DNA from: Sulfuritalea sp.
GTDB lineage: Bacteria; Pseudomonadota; Gammaproteobacteria; Burkholderiales; Rhodocyclaceae
Assembly (NCBI GenBank): GCA_030247575.1
Contig: JAOTRV010000005.1
Location: 124,001 to 188,000, forward strand
Direction: 5' to 3'
Length of the DNA: 64,000 nt
Of this stretch, positions 1 through 8,736 are shown piece after piece. Positions within the stretch are counted from its first letter, which is position 1. Each line of letters starts with the position of its first letter. The notes beneath the pieces are model-generated. The model saw only the letters and a list, made by a program, of their open reading frames with translations, ran no database searches and had not been told where the DNA came from. A program made the position numbers and the translations under genes.

Positions 1-737
1 CCTTGATCGTCGGCCGCTTCACCCGCCAGTTGCGCATCAATCTTGCAAGCGATCGGGCTCCCGCTGCCTTCTGGCAGGCCAGGACGCTGGCCGAGGCACT
101 CGCGGCCATCGAAGCCGCCGACCGTACCGGTCTGTATGCCGGCATGGCGCGCGCCGGCGCCCGTGAATCACAGGCCTACGGTTGCCCGATCATTGGCGAC
201 AAGGCGCCCATCAACCCCGCCGATTTCACGAATTGCTCGCTCTGCGACGATCCGACCCGCGACCGCTGCCACGCCTCGCGCAGCATCGGCGCCGGCGTCA
301 GCCTGTCCGAATCCGTCACCCGCGCCCTGCGCAATCAAATGCTGTCGGCACAGGCCAGCCTCGAAACGGGCCTGACCTTCCTCGCCTCGGTGGGTTCGAC
401 CGCGCCCTTCATCGGCCTCTTCGGCACGGTATGGGGCATCTACCACGCGCTGGTTGCGCTTTCCGGCTCCACCAGCGTGGTGCTGGACAAGGTGGCCGGC
501 CCGGTCGGCGAGGCGCTGATCATGACCGCCGCCGGCCTCTTCGTCGCCATTCCCGCCGTGCTCGCCTACAACGCGCTGACGCGTGCCAACCGGCTGACGC
601 TGGCGCAGCTCGACGGTTTCGCCCACGATCTGCACGCCTTCTTCACCACCGGCGCCCGCCGTCCCGCCAGCGTCGACTATTCCACGCCGCGCGCCGTGCC
701 GGAAATGGCGCCGCAGCCGGCGCGCCGGGCCACCTGA
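1..737 (+). CDS. exbB: ExbB/TolQ-family proton channel protein, 5' truncated by window edge
   Basis: ExbB with ExbD forms the inner-membrane proton channel that energises TonB and outer-membrane receptors. The reading frame is open to base 3 and the first residues look like the end of the first membrane helix, so the true start lies left of the window. The two characteristic ExbB/MotA helices follow the cytoplasmic loop: one around residues 122-150 with the APFIGLFGTVWGI motif, and one around 165-190 with GEALIMTAAGLFVAIPAV. Between helix 1 and helix 2 there is an unusual insertion with four cysteines (C61, C78, C81, C89) that ordinary ExbB proteins lack. exbD follows after 10 bp, and a TonB-dependent receptor comes next. 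No tonB gene is visible; it may lie upstream. Confidence 0.9.
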   Translation, partial: LIVGRFTRQLRINLASDRAPAAFWQARTLAEALAAIEAADRTGLYAGMARAGARESQAYGCPIIGDKAPINPADFTNCSLCDDPTRDRCHASRSIGAGVSLSESVTRALRNQMLSAQASLETGLTFLASVGSTAPFIGLFGTVWGIYHALVALSGSTSVVLDKVAGPVGEALIMTAAGLFVAIPAVLAYNALTRANRLTLAQLDGFAHDLHAFFTTGARRPASVDYSTPRAVPEMAPQPARRAT

Positions 738-747
738 GGCACTCGCC

Positions 748-1158
748 ATGTCATTCGGTTCCTTCAGCGAGGGCGGCATCACCCAACCCATGGCCGAGAT
801 CAACACCACGCCCATGGTGGACGTGATGCTGGTGCTGCTGATCATTTTCATCATCACCATTCCGGTGCTGCACCAGGCGGTGCCCATCGACCTGCCCCAG
901 GTCAGCGCGCAGAAAGTCGAGGACAAGCCGGTCGTGATCCAGCTCGCGCTCGACGCCGGCGGCCTCTACTACCTCGACGGCGCCCCGGCGCACCGCAGCG
1001 AAGTGGAGAGCCGCTTCGCCGCCACCGCCGGCCGCAACCCGGAACTGCATCTGCGCGCCGATCGCGGCACGCGCTACGACAAAGTGGCCGAAATTCTTGC
1101 CATGGCGCAGAAGGCCGGCATCAACCGCATCGCCTTCGTCACCGAGCCGAAGAGCTAA
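748..1158 (+). CDS. exbD: ExbD/TolR-family biopolymer transport protein
   Basis: A 136-residue partner of ExbB. It has a short cytoplasmic N-terminus (residues 1-24), one membrane helix (about 25-45) carrying the expected aspartate just inside the helix start (TTPMVDVMLVLLIIF), and a periplasmic ExbD/TolR domain. The aspartate is the proton-relay residue in this family. The ATG lies 10 bp after exbB and the length is typical. Together with exbB it probably powers the TonB-dependent receptors at 1216-3543 and 6328-8589. Confidence 0.93.
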   Translation: MSFGSFSEGGITQPMAEINTTPMVDVMLVLLIIFIITIPVLHQAVPIDLPQVSAQKVEDKPVVIQLALDAGGLYYLDGAPAHRSEVESRFAATAGRNPELHLRADRGTRYDKVAEILAMAQKAGINRIAFVTEPKS

Positions 1159-1215
1159 GTCGGGCGGCATTTCATACGCATATCAATTCATATCACCTTC
1201 ACGAGGCGCGCCTTC

Positions 1216-3543
1216 ATGCTTTGCAAATTCGGATTCGATACACACACCCCCGCCAGACGACCGTCGGTCGTGGCGGTCGTCGCGGCCCTCGGCGCTCTCG
1301 CCGCAAGCGCGGTCCTTGCGCAGGAGGCCCAACTGGGTGAAGTCAAGGTGACCTCGACCACCATCGACGACCGCTTTACCTCGAAGCGTTTCGATCCATC
1401 GAGCATCCACGACATCAGCGGCAAGACCGTCGACGAAAAGCGGCCGCAGAACATGGTCCAGATACTCAACGCAATTCCCGGCATCACGGCCGACCTGTCG
1501 TCCGGCGACGAGATCAAGATCAAGCTGCGCGGCGTCGAAAACCAGCGCTACATGGGCGAGAAGCCCGGCGTGGCGATCGTCATCGACGGCGTTCCGGTGT
1601 TCGAGCGCACCGGCAAGGTCAATGTCGACCTCGACAACATCGAGTCGATTCGCGTGATCAAGGGCGGCGCCTCCTATCTTTTCGGCGAGGACGCCCTGTC
1701 CGGGGCCGTGATCATCACCACCAAGCGCGGCGCCAAGTATGCCGGCTTCACCGCGGCCGCCGACGAAGGCTCCTGGGGCTACAACCGCCAGCAATTGCGC
1801 GCCGGCTTCGCCGCCGACTGGGGCAGCGGCCATCTCCAGACCACCCATCGCTCCAGCCAGGACTATTACTGGCAATCGGCCTACAAGACCGACTACATCG
1901 ACGGCAACTTTCGGCTGTTCCTGACCGACCGGTCCGACCTGACGGTCGGCTTCGAGCGCTCCGACCGGATGAAGGACAAGCACGGCTCGGTGGCCGGAGT
2001 GAATCAGGCCGAGGTGGATCCCCGTGGCGTGCTCGGCCGCGACTACACCCGCAAATACGACGTCAACCTTGAAAAGCTCAATGTCACCTATTCCAACGAC
2101 TACAGCGACAAGGGCAACGTGATGCTGCTTGCCTATCAGTACAAGGATCGCACCTACTACTGGTCGGCGCCGCAGCGCTATACCAGCACGGGCGCGGCGG
2201 TAACGGCGCAGGATGCCTACCAGTACGGCAACGCCTACGACCAGACCCAGCGCGGGGTCAAGGGCGAGTGGCGCACCAGCGCCGGCAATCTGGGCTGGCT
2301 CGCCGGCCTCGACCTGCGCGCCAACGAATACATCAACCTGGTCAAGGCGATCACCAGCTTCAAAAACTCGCCATTCAGCGCCACGGTTCCCCTGGGCAGC
2401 GTGACCAGCGACGATTTCACGAAGGAAGACATGGCGGCGGTCTATGGCGAGCTCAAGTGGGCGGCGACAAACAAGCTCACTGTCACGACCAATGCGCGCT
2501 ACGACCATTCGGCACTCGATTACCGGGGAAACCCCCTCTACAACCGGGCCACTACGGTAAACAAGTCGAAGGCCTTCAACGTCTCGTCGTGGCGACTCGG
2601 CGGCACCTACGCCGTCGAGCCGCAAAGCGACGTGTTCTCGAACCTTTCCACCGGATTCCGCACGCCGACGGCGGAACAGCTCTACTCCGGCAGCGTTTCA
2701 CCGACCGGCGGCACGGCAAACAATGAAGACCTGAAACCGGAAAAATCGCTGACCTTCGAAATCGGCCTGCGTCGGCGCGCCAATCTGTTCGGCATCAACA
2801 CCGAGATCGAGGCGGCCGTGTTCCAGATCGAGCGCAAGGATTTCATCCTCGCTTCCAGCGGCCAGTACAGCGCATCGGGCAGCGCCACCGCGCTGGCCAG
2901 CCGCTACGACAACATCGGCGGCGCGCGCAATCGCGGTTTCGAACTGTCGCTCAAGACCGACCCGAAGAAGTCCGTCTGGCTCGATGCCGCCTACAGCCTG
3001 ATCGATGCACGCTTCACCCGCTACGACAACTTCCTGCTGGCGCTGGGCAACTCGAACGGCACCTACAACGCCGCCTGCTCGATGACCGGCGTCGGCGCGG
3101 CGAACATGGCGAACGGCACCTGCTACAAGACCATCGCCTACAACAACACCGGGAAATCCCTGCCGCGCGTGCCGCGTCACCAGCTATTCACGACATTCGG
3201 CTGGCAAGCCGCCGCCGACTGGATCGTGCGGCTGGAAATGGATGCCAAGGCGTGGTCCTGGGCCGATGAAATCAATCAGGAAAAGATGCCTGGACGCACG
3301 CTGTTCAACCTGCACACCACCTACGATTTCAGGATGCCGGGAACCGCCTCAAACTCGAAGTGGCAAGTATTCGCCCGCGTGGACAACCTGCTCGACCGCA
3401 AGTACTTCACCATCGTGCGCGGCACCAACGACACCAAGAGCAACCTCACCAACGCCTACAACGGCGTTTATGACAGCAACGACCCTTCGATGACCGTCGG
3501 CAAGCCGCGCGCGTGGACGCTCGGCCTGACCGCTTCCTTCTGA
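1216..3543 (+). CDS. TonB-dependent outer-membrane receptor, substrate unknown
   Basis: A 775-residue outer-membrane receptor. An N-terminal signal peptide (about residues 1-36, ending ALAASAVLAQ) is followed by a plug domain (NAIPGITADL, then VVIDGVPVFER, then IRVIKGGASYLFGEDALSG) and a beta-barrel that ends in the terminal phenylalanine typical of barrel proteins. An extracellular loop carries two cysteines near residues 620-640. The gene follows exbD by 57 bp and is followed by a periplasmic protein, a polyferredoxin and a CcdA-like protein, so the ligand may need reduction or a metal-handling step after uptake. No ligand can be assigned from the sequence; copper or another metal chelate is an inference from the neighbours. 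The ATG at 1216 is preceded by ACGAGG. Confidence 0.85.
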   Translation: MLCKFGFDTHTPARRPSVVAVVAALGALAASAVLAQEAQLGEVKVTSTTIDDRFTSKRFDPSSIHDISGKTVDEKRPQNMVQILNAIPGITADLSSGDEIKIKLRGVENQRYMGEKPGVAIVIDGVPVFERTGKVNVDLDNIESIRVIKGGASYLFGEDALSGAVIITTKRGAKYAGFTAAADEGSWGYNRQQLRAGFAADWGSGHLQTTHRSSQDYYWQSAYKTDYIDGNFRLFLTDRSDLTVGFERSDRMKDKHGSVAGVNQAEVDPRGVLGRDYTRKYDVNLEKLNVTYSNDYSDKGNVMLLAYQYKDRTYYWSAPQRYTSTGAAVTAQDAYQYGNAYDQTQRGVKGEWRTSAGNLGWLAGLDLRANEYINLVKAITSFKNSPFSATVPLGSVTSDDFTKEDMAAVYGELKWAATNKLTVTTNARYDHSALDYRGNPLYNRATTVNKSKAFNVSSWRLGGTYAVEPQSDVFSNLSTGFRTPTAEQLYSGSVSPTGGTANNEDLKPEKSLTFEIGLRRRANLFGINTEIEAAVFQIERKDFILASSGQYSASGSATALASRYDNIGGARNRGFELSLKTDPKKSVWLDAAYSLIDARFTRYDNFLLALGNSNGTYNAACSMTGVGAANMANGTCYKTIAYNNTGKSLPRVPRHQLFTTFGWQAAADWIVRLEMDAKAWSWADEINQEKMPGRTLFNLHTTYDFRMPGTASNSKWQVFARVDNLLDRKYFTIVRGTNDTKSNLTNAYNGVYDSNDPSMTVGKPRAWTLGLTASF

Positions 3544-3552
3544 GCGCCGATC

Positions 3553-4452
3553 ATGAAACCACATCCGCTGTTGATCGCCGTTATCGCGCTGGGCGCCCAT
3601 GCCCAGTCCCATGACCATGGCCCTGCCCGTCCGGCGCCGGGCGGCCAGGCAGCGGCGCCTTCCGCCGCGCCATCGGCCGGGCGCCCTGGCGCCGTGCGCG
3701 AATGGACGCGTCAGCCGCTGCTGCTTGCCGGCAGGGGCGCGCGCGGCGAGCGGACGGCAGCCATGCTGCGGCCGCAGGGCATCGCCGCCGCCACCGTCAC
3801 GGTGTTTGCGGCGGAAGGGCCGGAAAGTCGTCTCAAGGTGGAATATCCGGTCACGGCCGACGGCGCGAAGATCGAAGCCGCGGCACCGAAGACCGGCAAC
3901 TATCACTGGGTCACGGCACGCGAGGAAAGCGACGTTGAAGTACGCACGGCCTCGACCGCCTGGTATTTCGGCAATCCGGGGCCGTCGCCGAAGGACCTGC
4001 TGAAGCGGCCCAGGCATGAACTGGAAATCGTCCCCGATCCGCTGCCGCGCGAACACGCCAGCTACCGGGAAAGCGAAAAATGGCGCTTTCTGGTGCGCTG
4101 GAACGGCCAGGCGCTTGCCGGCCAGACGATCCAGCTGGAAACCGAGTTCGGCAGCCGCGGCAGCTTCCTGACCGATGCCGCCGGCTTCGCCACGGTGCTC
4201 TTCCCGCGCGATTTCAAGCCTTCGGAAGCGCCGGCGGACGGTGGACACGGCCCGCGTCGCGCCGCCTTTGTTCTATCGACTCTAAAGGAAGCGGAAGGCC
4301 GCCGCTATTTGACCGCCTTCAACTACAACTATGGTCAGGACGGCGACAGGGACAAGAGCCTGGGCTGGGGCGCGGCTTTCGGCCTGGTCGGCATGATCGC
4401 GGCGGCACCGCTTCTGCGGCGCCGGAAAACCGGAGACAACACCCATGCTTAA
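3553..4452 (+). CDS. Periplasmic membrane-anchored protein with His-rich N-terminus (DUF4198-like)
   Basis: A 299-residue protein of unknown function. It has a short signal peptide (MKPHPLLIAVIALGAHAQ), a His/Pro-rich linker directly after it (SHDHGPARPAP), a soluble periplasmic part with a beta-rich segment (about residues 170-250), and a C-terminal helix followed by RRRK, which suggests an inner-membrane anchor with a short cytoplasmic tail. The layout resembles the DUF4198 family of metal-uptake-associated periplasmic proteins, but this is a weak match by eye. It sits 9 bp after the TonB receptor and overlaps the next gene by 8 bp, so co-expression with receptor and polyferredoxin is very likely. 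A metal-binding or relay role is inferred only. Confidence 0.7.
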   Translation: MKPHPLLIAVIALGAHAQSHDHGPARPAPGGQAAAPSAAPSAGRPGAVREWTRQPLLLAGRGARGERTAAMLRPQGIAAATVTVFAAEGPESRLKVEYPVTADGAKIEAAAPKTGNYHWVTAREESDVEVRTASTAWYFGNPGPSPKDLLKRPRHELEIVPDPLPREHASYRESEKWRFLVRWNGQALAGQTIQLETEFGSRGSFLTDAAGFATVLFPRDFKPSEAPADGGHGPRRAAFVLSTLKEAEGRRYLTAFNYNYGQDGDRDKSLGWGAAFGLVGMIAAAPLLRRRKTGDNTHA

Positions 4453-5518
4453 GTCGATTTTTCCAACGCTGGCGCGCTTTCGCCTTGCGGTGCAGATACT
4501 CATGCTGTTCGTCACCGTCTATGGCAGCGTGATCGTCGGCAACTACATGGCCGACAAGATATCCAGCGCCCTGCCGGCGCTATCCTGCGCCTACGACCAG
4601 GCCAACGGCGGCTACTGCGTGCTGGTGCCGACGCAGCACATCATCCATCACCGCATCGGCGAAGCCATGGTGCGCGCGCAGCAGCTCACGACGCAGATGG
4701 TGCTGCCGCTGCTGATGACCTTCGTGTCGTTCTTCGCCTTCTTCTTCGTGCTCGGCAAGATGTTCTGCGGCTGGGTCTGCCCGCTCGGCACGCTGCAGGA
4801 ACTGGTCGGCAAGATCGGCCGCCGCTTCGGCATCGGCCTGCGCCGCGTCGAGTCGGGCGACCTGGGCGATGTCAAGCGAGTGCGGCCGGTGAAATGGCTG
4901 TTGCTGCTCGGCCTGGTATTCGTCCTGCCGCTCCTGACCGGCCTCGGCGTGACGCCGCACACCTTGGGCAACCCCTACTGCGACATCTGCCCCTCGCGCA
5001 TCGCGACCACGCTGCTCACCGGCAACACCGAGCAACTCGCGCTGCGACTGGGCGACAACGTCAGCTTCACGCTCGGCGCCATCGCCAATCTGCTGATCGG
5101 CTTCACCGTGATCGGCGCACTGGCGGTGCGCCAGCCGTTTTGCCGCATCTGTCCGCTGCTGGCGCTCAACTCGGTGTTCCAGCGCCTGTCGCCGATGCGC
5201 CTGTCGAAACCGGCGATGCACGAAAGTTGCGCCAAGTGCGGCATCTGCACCGAGGCCTGCCCGATGGACATCCCGGAAATCGCCCGGCAGAGCGGGCGCA
5301 AGGCCTATCACGAGGATTGCACACTGTGCGGCCGCTGCGCGGAGTACTGCCCGCAGGACGGCATCATCAAGCTGAAATGGGGGCCGTTCGCGCTGTTCTC
5401 GTCGAGCCGCGACTACTACAAGGACAAGGTGAAACGCGAACTGCCGGACGGCACCGTGAAGCCCTTGAAGTTCGTCAGGAACGCCGCCAAGCCCGCAGCA
5501 GGCACCGCCGATGCTTGA
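4445..5518 (+). CDS. Inner-membrane polyferredoxin, NapH/NosR C-terminal/CcoG-like
   Basis: A 357-residue membrane electron-transfer protein. About five helices carry the paired membrane-edge motifs CGWVCPLG (about residue 107), CDICP (about 180) and CRICP (about 230). A cytoplasmic ferredoxin segment with two 4Fe-4S sets follows: CAKCGICTEACP and CTLCGRCAEYCP. Proteins of this type (NapH, MauN, the C-terminal half of NosR, CcoG) pass electrons through or along the inner membrane. The gene overlaps both neighbours by 8 bp and sits beside a CcdA-like protein. Here it may drive a periplasmic reduction tied to metal uptake, which is an inference. It is not full-length NosR, since it lacks the FMN-binding N-terminal domain. 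Confidence 0.85.
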   Translation: MLKSIFPTLARFRLAVQILMLFVTVYGSVIVGNYMADKISSALPALSCAYDQANGGYCVLVPTQHIIHHRIGEAMVRAQQLTTQMVLPLLMTFVSFFAFFFVLGKMFCGWVCPLGTLQELVGKIGRRFGIGLRRVESGDLGDVKRVRPVKWLLLLGLVFVLPLLTGLGVTPHTLGNPYCDICPSRIATTLLTGNTEQLALRLGDNVSFTLGAIANLLIGFTVIGALAVRQPFCRICPLLALNSVFQRLSPMRLSKPAMHESCAKCGICTEACPMDIPEIARQSGRKAYHEDCTLCGRCAEYCPQDGIIKLKWGPFALFSSSRDYYKDKVKRELPDGTVKPLKFVRNAAKPAAGTADA

Positions 5519-6197
5519 GCAACTCGCCGCGGGCCAGGTGACGCTGGCCACTGTCTGGTTCCTCGGCGTGTCGATGGGACTGACCGCCTGCACCGTCACC
5601 TGCCTGCCCTTCATGGGCACCTGGGCGCTCGGGCGCGCCAGCGGGCAGCGCGAAGCCCTGCTGCATACCGGCGTATTCCTCGGCGGACGTGTCGCCACCT
5701 ACACCGTGCTGGCGACGCTGGCGGGGGCCGCGGGCCTCGGCCTGGCGAAGGCGCTGGGCGGCACCTGGGGCAACGCGGTGATCGGCGGCGCCAGCATCCT
5801 CGCCGGGCTGTGGCTGATCGCAAAACCGACCGGCAAGGCCTGCAGCGCCATGTCGCCAGCGTCGACTCTTATGGCGCCGGTGCATGTGCATCGACGCAAG
5901 GCCGACAGCCTGCCGCCGCTGTTCCTGGGCGCTGCGCTGTCGCTCACGCCGTGCATGCCCCTGGCCTCGCTGCTGGCGCTGGCGGCGAATGCCGGCAGCG
6001 CCGCGCAGGGTGCGGCCTACGGTCTGGCCTTCGGCCTGGGTGCGGCGATGACGCCGATCCTGGTGCTGGTGCCGCTGGCCGGACGCATGGGACGCGAACT
6101 GCGCGCCGGCCGCGCCTGGCTGTCGCGCTGGCTGCTGTGGAGCGCCGCCGCGGTGCTGATCGTGCTGGGCGTAAGGCGGCTGCTGCTCGCATTCTGA
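5511..6197 (+). CDS. CcdA/TauE-like membrane protein with conserved cysteines
   Basis: A 228-residue protein with about six membrane helices. Helix 1 contains TACTVTCLPFMG and a later helix contains TPCMPL, the paired cysteine-bearing helices expected of the DsbD/CcdA/TauE-SafE superfamily. Members of this group carry reducing equivalents from cytoplasmic thioredoxin to the periplasm or export small thiol or sulfur species. It overlaps the polyferredoxin gene by 8 bp, so the two probably act together on the periplasmic face. Which reaction it performs cannot be decided from sequence. A copy of the dispersed repeat (5847-5870) lies inside the gene and encodes the loop between helices 3 and 4. 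Confidence 0.78.
   Translation: MLEQLAAGQVTLATVWFLGVSMGLTACTVTCLPFMGTWALGRASGQREALLHTGVFLGGRVATYTVLATLAGAAGLGLAKALGGTWGNAVIGGASILAGLWLIAKPTGKACSAMSPASTLMAPVHVHRRKADSLPPLFLGAALSLTPCMPLASLLALAANAGSAAQGAAYGLAFGLGAAMTPILVLVPLAGRMGRELRAGRAWLSRWLLWSAAAVLIVLGVRRLLLAF
5847..5870 (-). repeat. Copy of dispersed 24-bp element inside the CcdA-like gene
   Basis: Read on the minus strand this is a close match to the repeat whose core elsewhere is GGCGCTGGCGATACGGC. It shares the AAGAGTCGACGCTGGCGAC part. It is wholly inside coding sequence and kept in frame, where it contributes a short loop between membrane helices. Confidence 0.55.
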
Positions 6198-6234
6198 CAA
6201 CAACAACTTGAACACCGCGCGGCGAATCGTCACG

Positions 6235-6251
6235 TGCGACCTTGTGTCGCA
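6235..6251. promoter_or_regulatory. RegA/RegR-like palindrome upstream of the copper receptor gene
   Basis: TGCGACCTTGTGTCGCA is an inverted repeat of TGCGAC and GTCGCA with a 5-bp spacer, centred 85 bp before the receptor start. The same palindrome occurs near 18239, 34219 and 36716. It resembles the GCG-C-N5-GTCGC sites known for RegA/RegR-type response regulators. A regBA-like pair is encoded at 34839-36670. Confidence 0.6.
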
Positions 6252-6327
6252 TCGCCGCGCGCGCCCCGCCGCCTAACATTCGCGGCAGCTGATTTTTCGT
6301 CCCACCCCACCCTTCGGACCTCCACAC

Positions 6328-8589
6328 ATGAAACGCAAGATTCTGTCTGCCGCCCTCGCGGCCATGCCCTGCATCGCCTTCGCCGCCGACGAAGCGAACA
6401 CCCTCGATGCGGTGGTCGTCACCGGGCACAGCACCGAACGCTTTCGCGGCGACGCCGTCGACAGAAGCGATATCAGCGCCCAGCGCGCCGCCACCAGCGA
6501 CACCGCAGGGCTGCTGCGCGACGTGCCCGGCGTCAGCCTCTACGGCGCCGGCGGCGTTTCCAGCCTGCCGGCGATCCACGGCCTGGCCGACGACCGGCTG
6601 CGCATCAAGGTCGACGGCATGGACCTGATTTCCGCCTGCGGCAACCACATGAATCCGCCGCTGTCCTACATCGATCCGACGGCGGTCGGCGGCATCAAGG
6701 TCTTCGCCGGGATTGCGCCGGTGAGTTCCGGCGGCGACAGCATCGGCGGCACGATCCTGGTCGACTCCGCCGCGCCGGAATTCGCCAGGGCCGGCCAGGG
6801 CACGCTGATCAAGGGCGAGGCCGGCGTGTTCTATCGCAGCAACGGCAACGCCCATGGCGGCAACCTTTCCGCGACCATCGCCAGCGAGAAGCTCAGCGTG
6901 AGCTACAGCGGCTCGACCGCGAAGGGCGATGACTACACGGCCGGCGGCGATTTCAAGCCGGCGGGGCGGGCCTTCATCGCCGATGGCCGCTCGATCCAGA
7001 ACTCGACCAAATGGCTGGCGGGCGATGAAGTCGGCTCGACCATGTACAAGTCGACCAACCAGTCGCTGGCCGTCGCCCTGCGTCATGACAATCACCTGGT
7101 CGAGCTCAAGCTCGGCACGCAGGACATTCCCTACCAGGGTTTTCCGAACCAGCGCATGGACATGACCGCCAACGACGGCGTGCATCTCAACCTGCGCTAC
7201 AGCGGCCAGTTCGACTGGGGCAGCCTGCAGGCGCGCGTCTATCGCGAGCAGACGCGGCACAAGATGAACTTCCTGGAGGACAAGGCCTATTGGTACCGGG
7301 GCAATCCGACGCCGCCGCCTGCGGCAATTGCTGCGGCCGGCATGCCGATGGACACGGAAGGAAAGAACACCGGCGCGACGCTCAAGGCCGACATCGCCCT
7401 GTCGGAACGCGACCTGCTGCGCGTCGGCGCCGAGTTCCAGCAGTATCGCTTCAGCGACTGGTGGCCGCCGTCGGGCAATGGCGGCATGTCGCCGAACACC
7501 TTCTGGGACATCAACAATGGGAAACGCGACCGCCATGCCGTGTTCGGCGAATGGGAGGCGCGCTGGAATCCGCAATGGACCAGCCTGCTCGGCGTGCGTC
7601 ACGAAACCGTGAAAATGGATACGGGCACCGTCCAGGGCTACAACGCGGGCTACGCGGCCGACGCCACGCGATTCAACAACAGCGACCGCCGCAAGACCGA
7701 TCGCAACTGGGACATCACCGCCCTGGCCCGCCATGCGCCGACGAAGACACAGACCATCGAGTTCGGCTATGCGCGCAAGACCCGCTCGCCCAATCTGTAT
7801 GAGCGCTACACATGGTCGACCGGCGGCATGGCCATGTTCATGATCAATATGGTGGGCGACGGCAACGGCTACGTCGGCAACCTCGACCTGAAGCCGGAAG
7901 TCGCGCACACGCTAAGCGCCACCTTCGACTGGCACGATGCCGAAGAAAAGAGTTGGGGACTGAAGGTGACGCCCTACGCCACCTACGTCCAGGACTACAT
8001 CAACGCCCAGCGCTGCTTCACCGGCGCGGGGGTCTGCGTCGCGGCGAACGTGACCCGAACCAAGGACTTCGTATTCCTCAAGTACGGCAACCAGGACGCC
8101 AGGCTCCATGGGCTCGACATCTCCGGCCATCTGCCGCTGGCGCGCAATACCGGGTTCGGCAGCTTCACCCTGTCCGGCATGTTGAACTATGTCAGGGGCA
8201 AGACGGCCGACGGCGCCAGCGACAATCTCTACAACATCATGCCGCTGAACGCCAAGCTGGCCCTGGAACAGAATCTCGGCAACTGGAGCGGCACGGCGGA
8301 AACCCAGTTCGTGGCGCGCAAGTCGGATGTTTCGCAAGTCCGCAACGAAGTCGTGACGCCGGGCTATGCCCTGCTCAACCTGCGCGGCAGCTACGCCTGG
8401 AAGCAGATGCGCTTCGATGTCGGTATCGACAACCTGTTCGACAGGCTTTACTTCCATCCGCTGAGCGGCGCCTACGTCGGCCAGGGGGTCACCATGCCGC
8501 CGACGGCATCCGCAGGAACCCCGCCCTGGGGCACCGCCATCCCCGGCATGGGCCGCTCGATCTACGCGGGGATGAATTACAAGTTCTGA
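6328..8589 (+). CDS. OprC/NosA-type TonB-dependent copper receptor
   Basis: A 753-residue outer-membrane receptor with a signal peptide (about residues 1-20), plug domain and beta-barrel ending in phenylalanine. The plug contains ISACGNHMNPPLSYI, in which C104 and M108 give the CxxxM half of the copper site described for Pseudomonas OprC. H311-K-M313 in the barrel gives a possible HxM half. NosA and OprC import copper under denitrifying conditions, and NosZ needs twelve copper atoms per dimer. The gene stands alone behind a 130-bp leader with a RegA-like palindrome and is followed by an intrinsic terminator. Copper specificity rests on the conserved motif, which is stronger evidence than for the first receptor. 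Confidence 0.9.
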   Translation: MKRKILSAALAAMPCIAFAADEANTLDAVVVTGHSTERFRGDAVDRSDISAQRAATSDTAGLLRDVPGVSLYGAGGVSSLPAIHGLADDRLRIKVDGMDLISACGNHMNPPLSYIDPTAVGGIKVFAGIAPVSSGGDSIGGTILVDSAAPEFARAGQGTLIKGEAGVFYRSNGNAHGGNLSATIASEKLSVSYSGSTAKGDDYTAGGDFKPAGRAFIADGRSIQNSTKWLAGDEVGSTMYKSTNQSLAVALRHDNHLVELKLGTQDIPYQGFPNQRMDMTANDGVHLNLRYSGQFDWGSLQARVYREQTRHKMNFLEDKAYWYRGNPTPPPAAIAAAGMPMDTEGKNTGATLKADIALSERDLLRVGAEFQQYRFSDWWPPSGNGGMSPNTFWDINNGKRDRHAVFGEWEARWNPQWTSLLGVRHETVKMDTGTVQGYNAGYAADATRFNNSDRRKTDRNWDITALARHAPTKTQTIEFGYARKTRSPNLYERYTWSTGGMAMFMINMVGDGNGYVGNLDLKPEVAHTLSATFDWHDAEEKSWGLKVTPYATYVQDYINAQRCFTGAGVCVAANVTRTKDFVFLKYGNQDARLHGLDISGHLPLARNTGFGSFTLSGMLNYVRGKTADGASDNLYNIMPLNAKLALEQNLGNWSGTAETQFVARKSDVSQVRNEVVTPGYALLNLRGSYAWKQMRFDVGIDNLFDRLYFHPLSGAYVGQGVTMPPTASAGTPPWGTAIPGMGRSIYAGMNYKF

Positions 8590-8612
8590 GGAAGCTCGCG
8601 CGCGGCAAACCG

Positions 8613-8639
8613 ACGCCGGCCACGCGCCGGCGTTTTCTT
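8613..8639 (+). terminator. Intrinsic terminator after the copper receptor gene
   Basis: ACGCCGG and CCGGCGT form a perfect 7-bp stem around a 7-base loop, followed directly by TTTTCTT. It begins 24 bp after the receptor stop codon and separates it from the convergent genes to the right. Confidence 0.85.
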
Positions 8640-8654
8640 GCGCGAAAAGTCATG

Positions 8655-8703
8655 TCTCCGGCGGAGCCGGAGACGGTATCCCTTGCGGACGGCGCCGGCG
8701 ACG
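8655..8703 (+). repeat. Composite repeat: hairpin plus 24-bp element
   Basis: A hairpin (TCTCCGGC, loop GGA, GCCGGAGA) is followed by ACGGTATCCC and a diverged copy of the dispersed element. Near-identical composite copies lie at 21142-21193 and, reversed and diverged, at 41145-41190. Here it is intergenic, between the receptor terminator and the convergent TauE-like gene. Confidence 0.65.
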
Positions 8704-8736
8704 CCCCGCAGGAAGTCCCCTGGTGGGACACGACGT

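Noticed and set aside
4445-5518. Calling the polyferredoxin nosR
   Set aside because: NosR has a large N-terminal periplasmic FMN-binding domain and about 700 residues; this protein has neither, and clade II clusters normally lack nosR.
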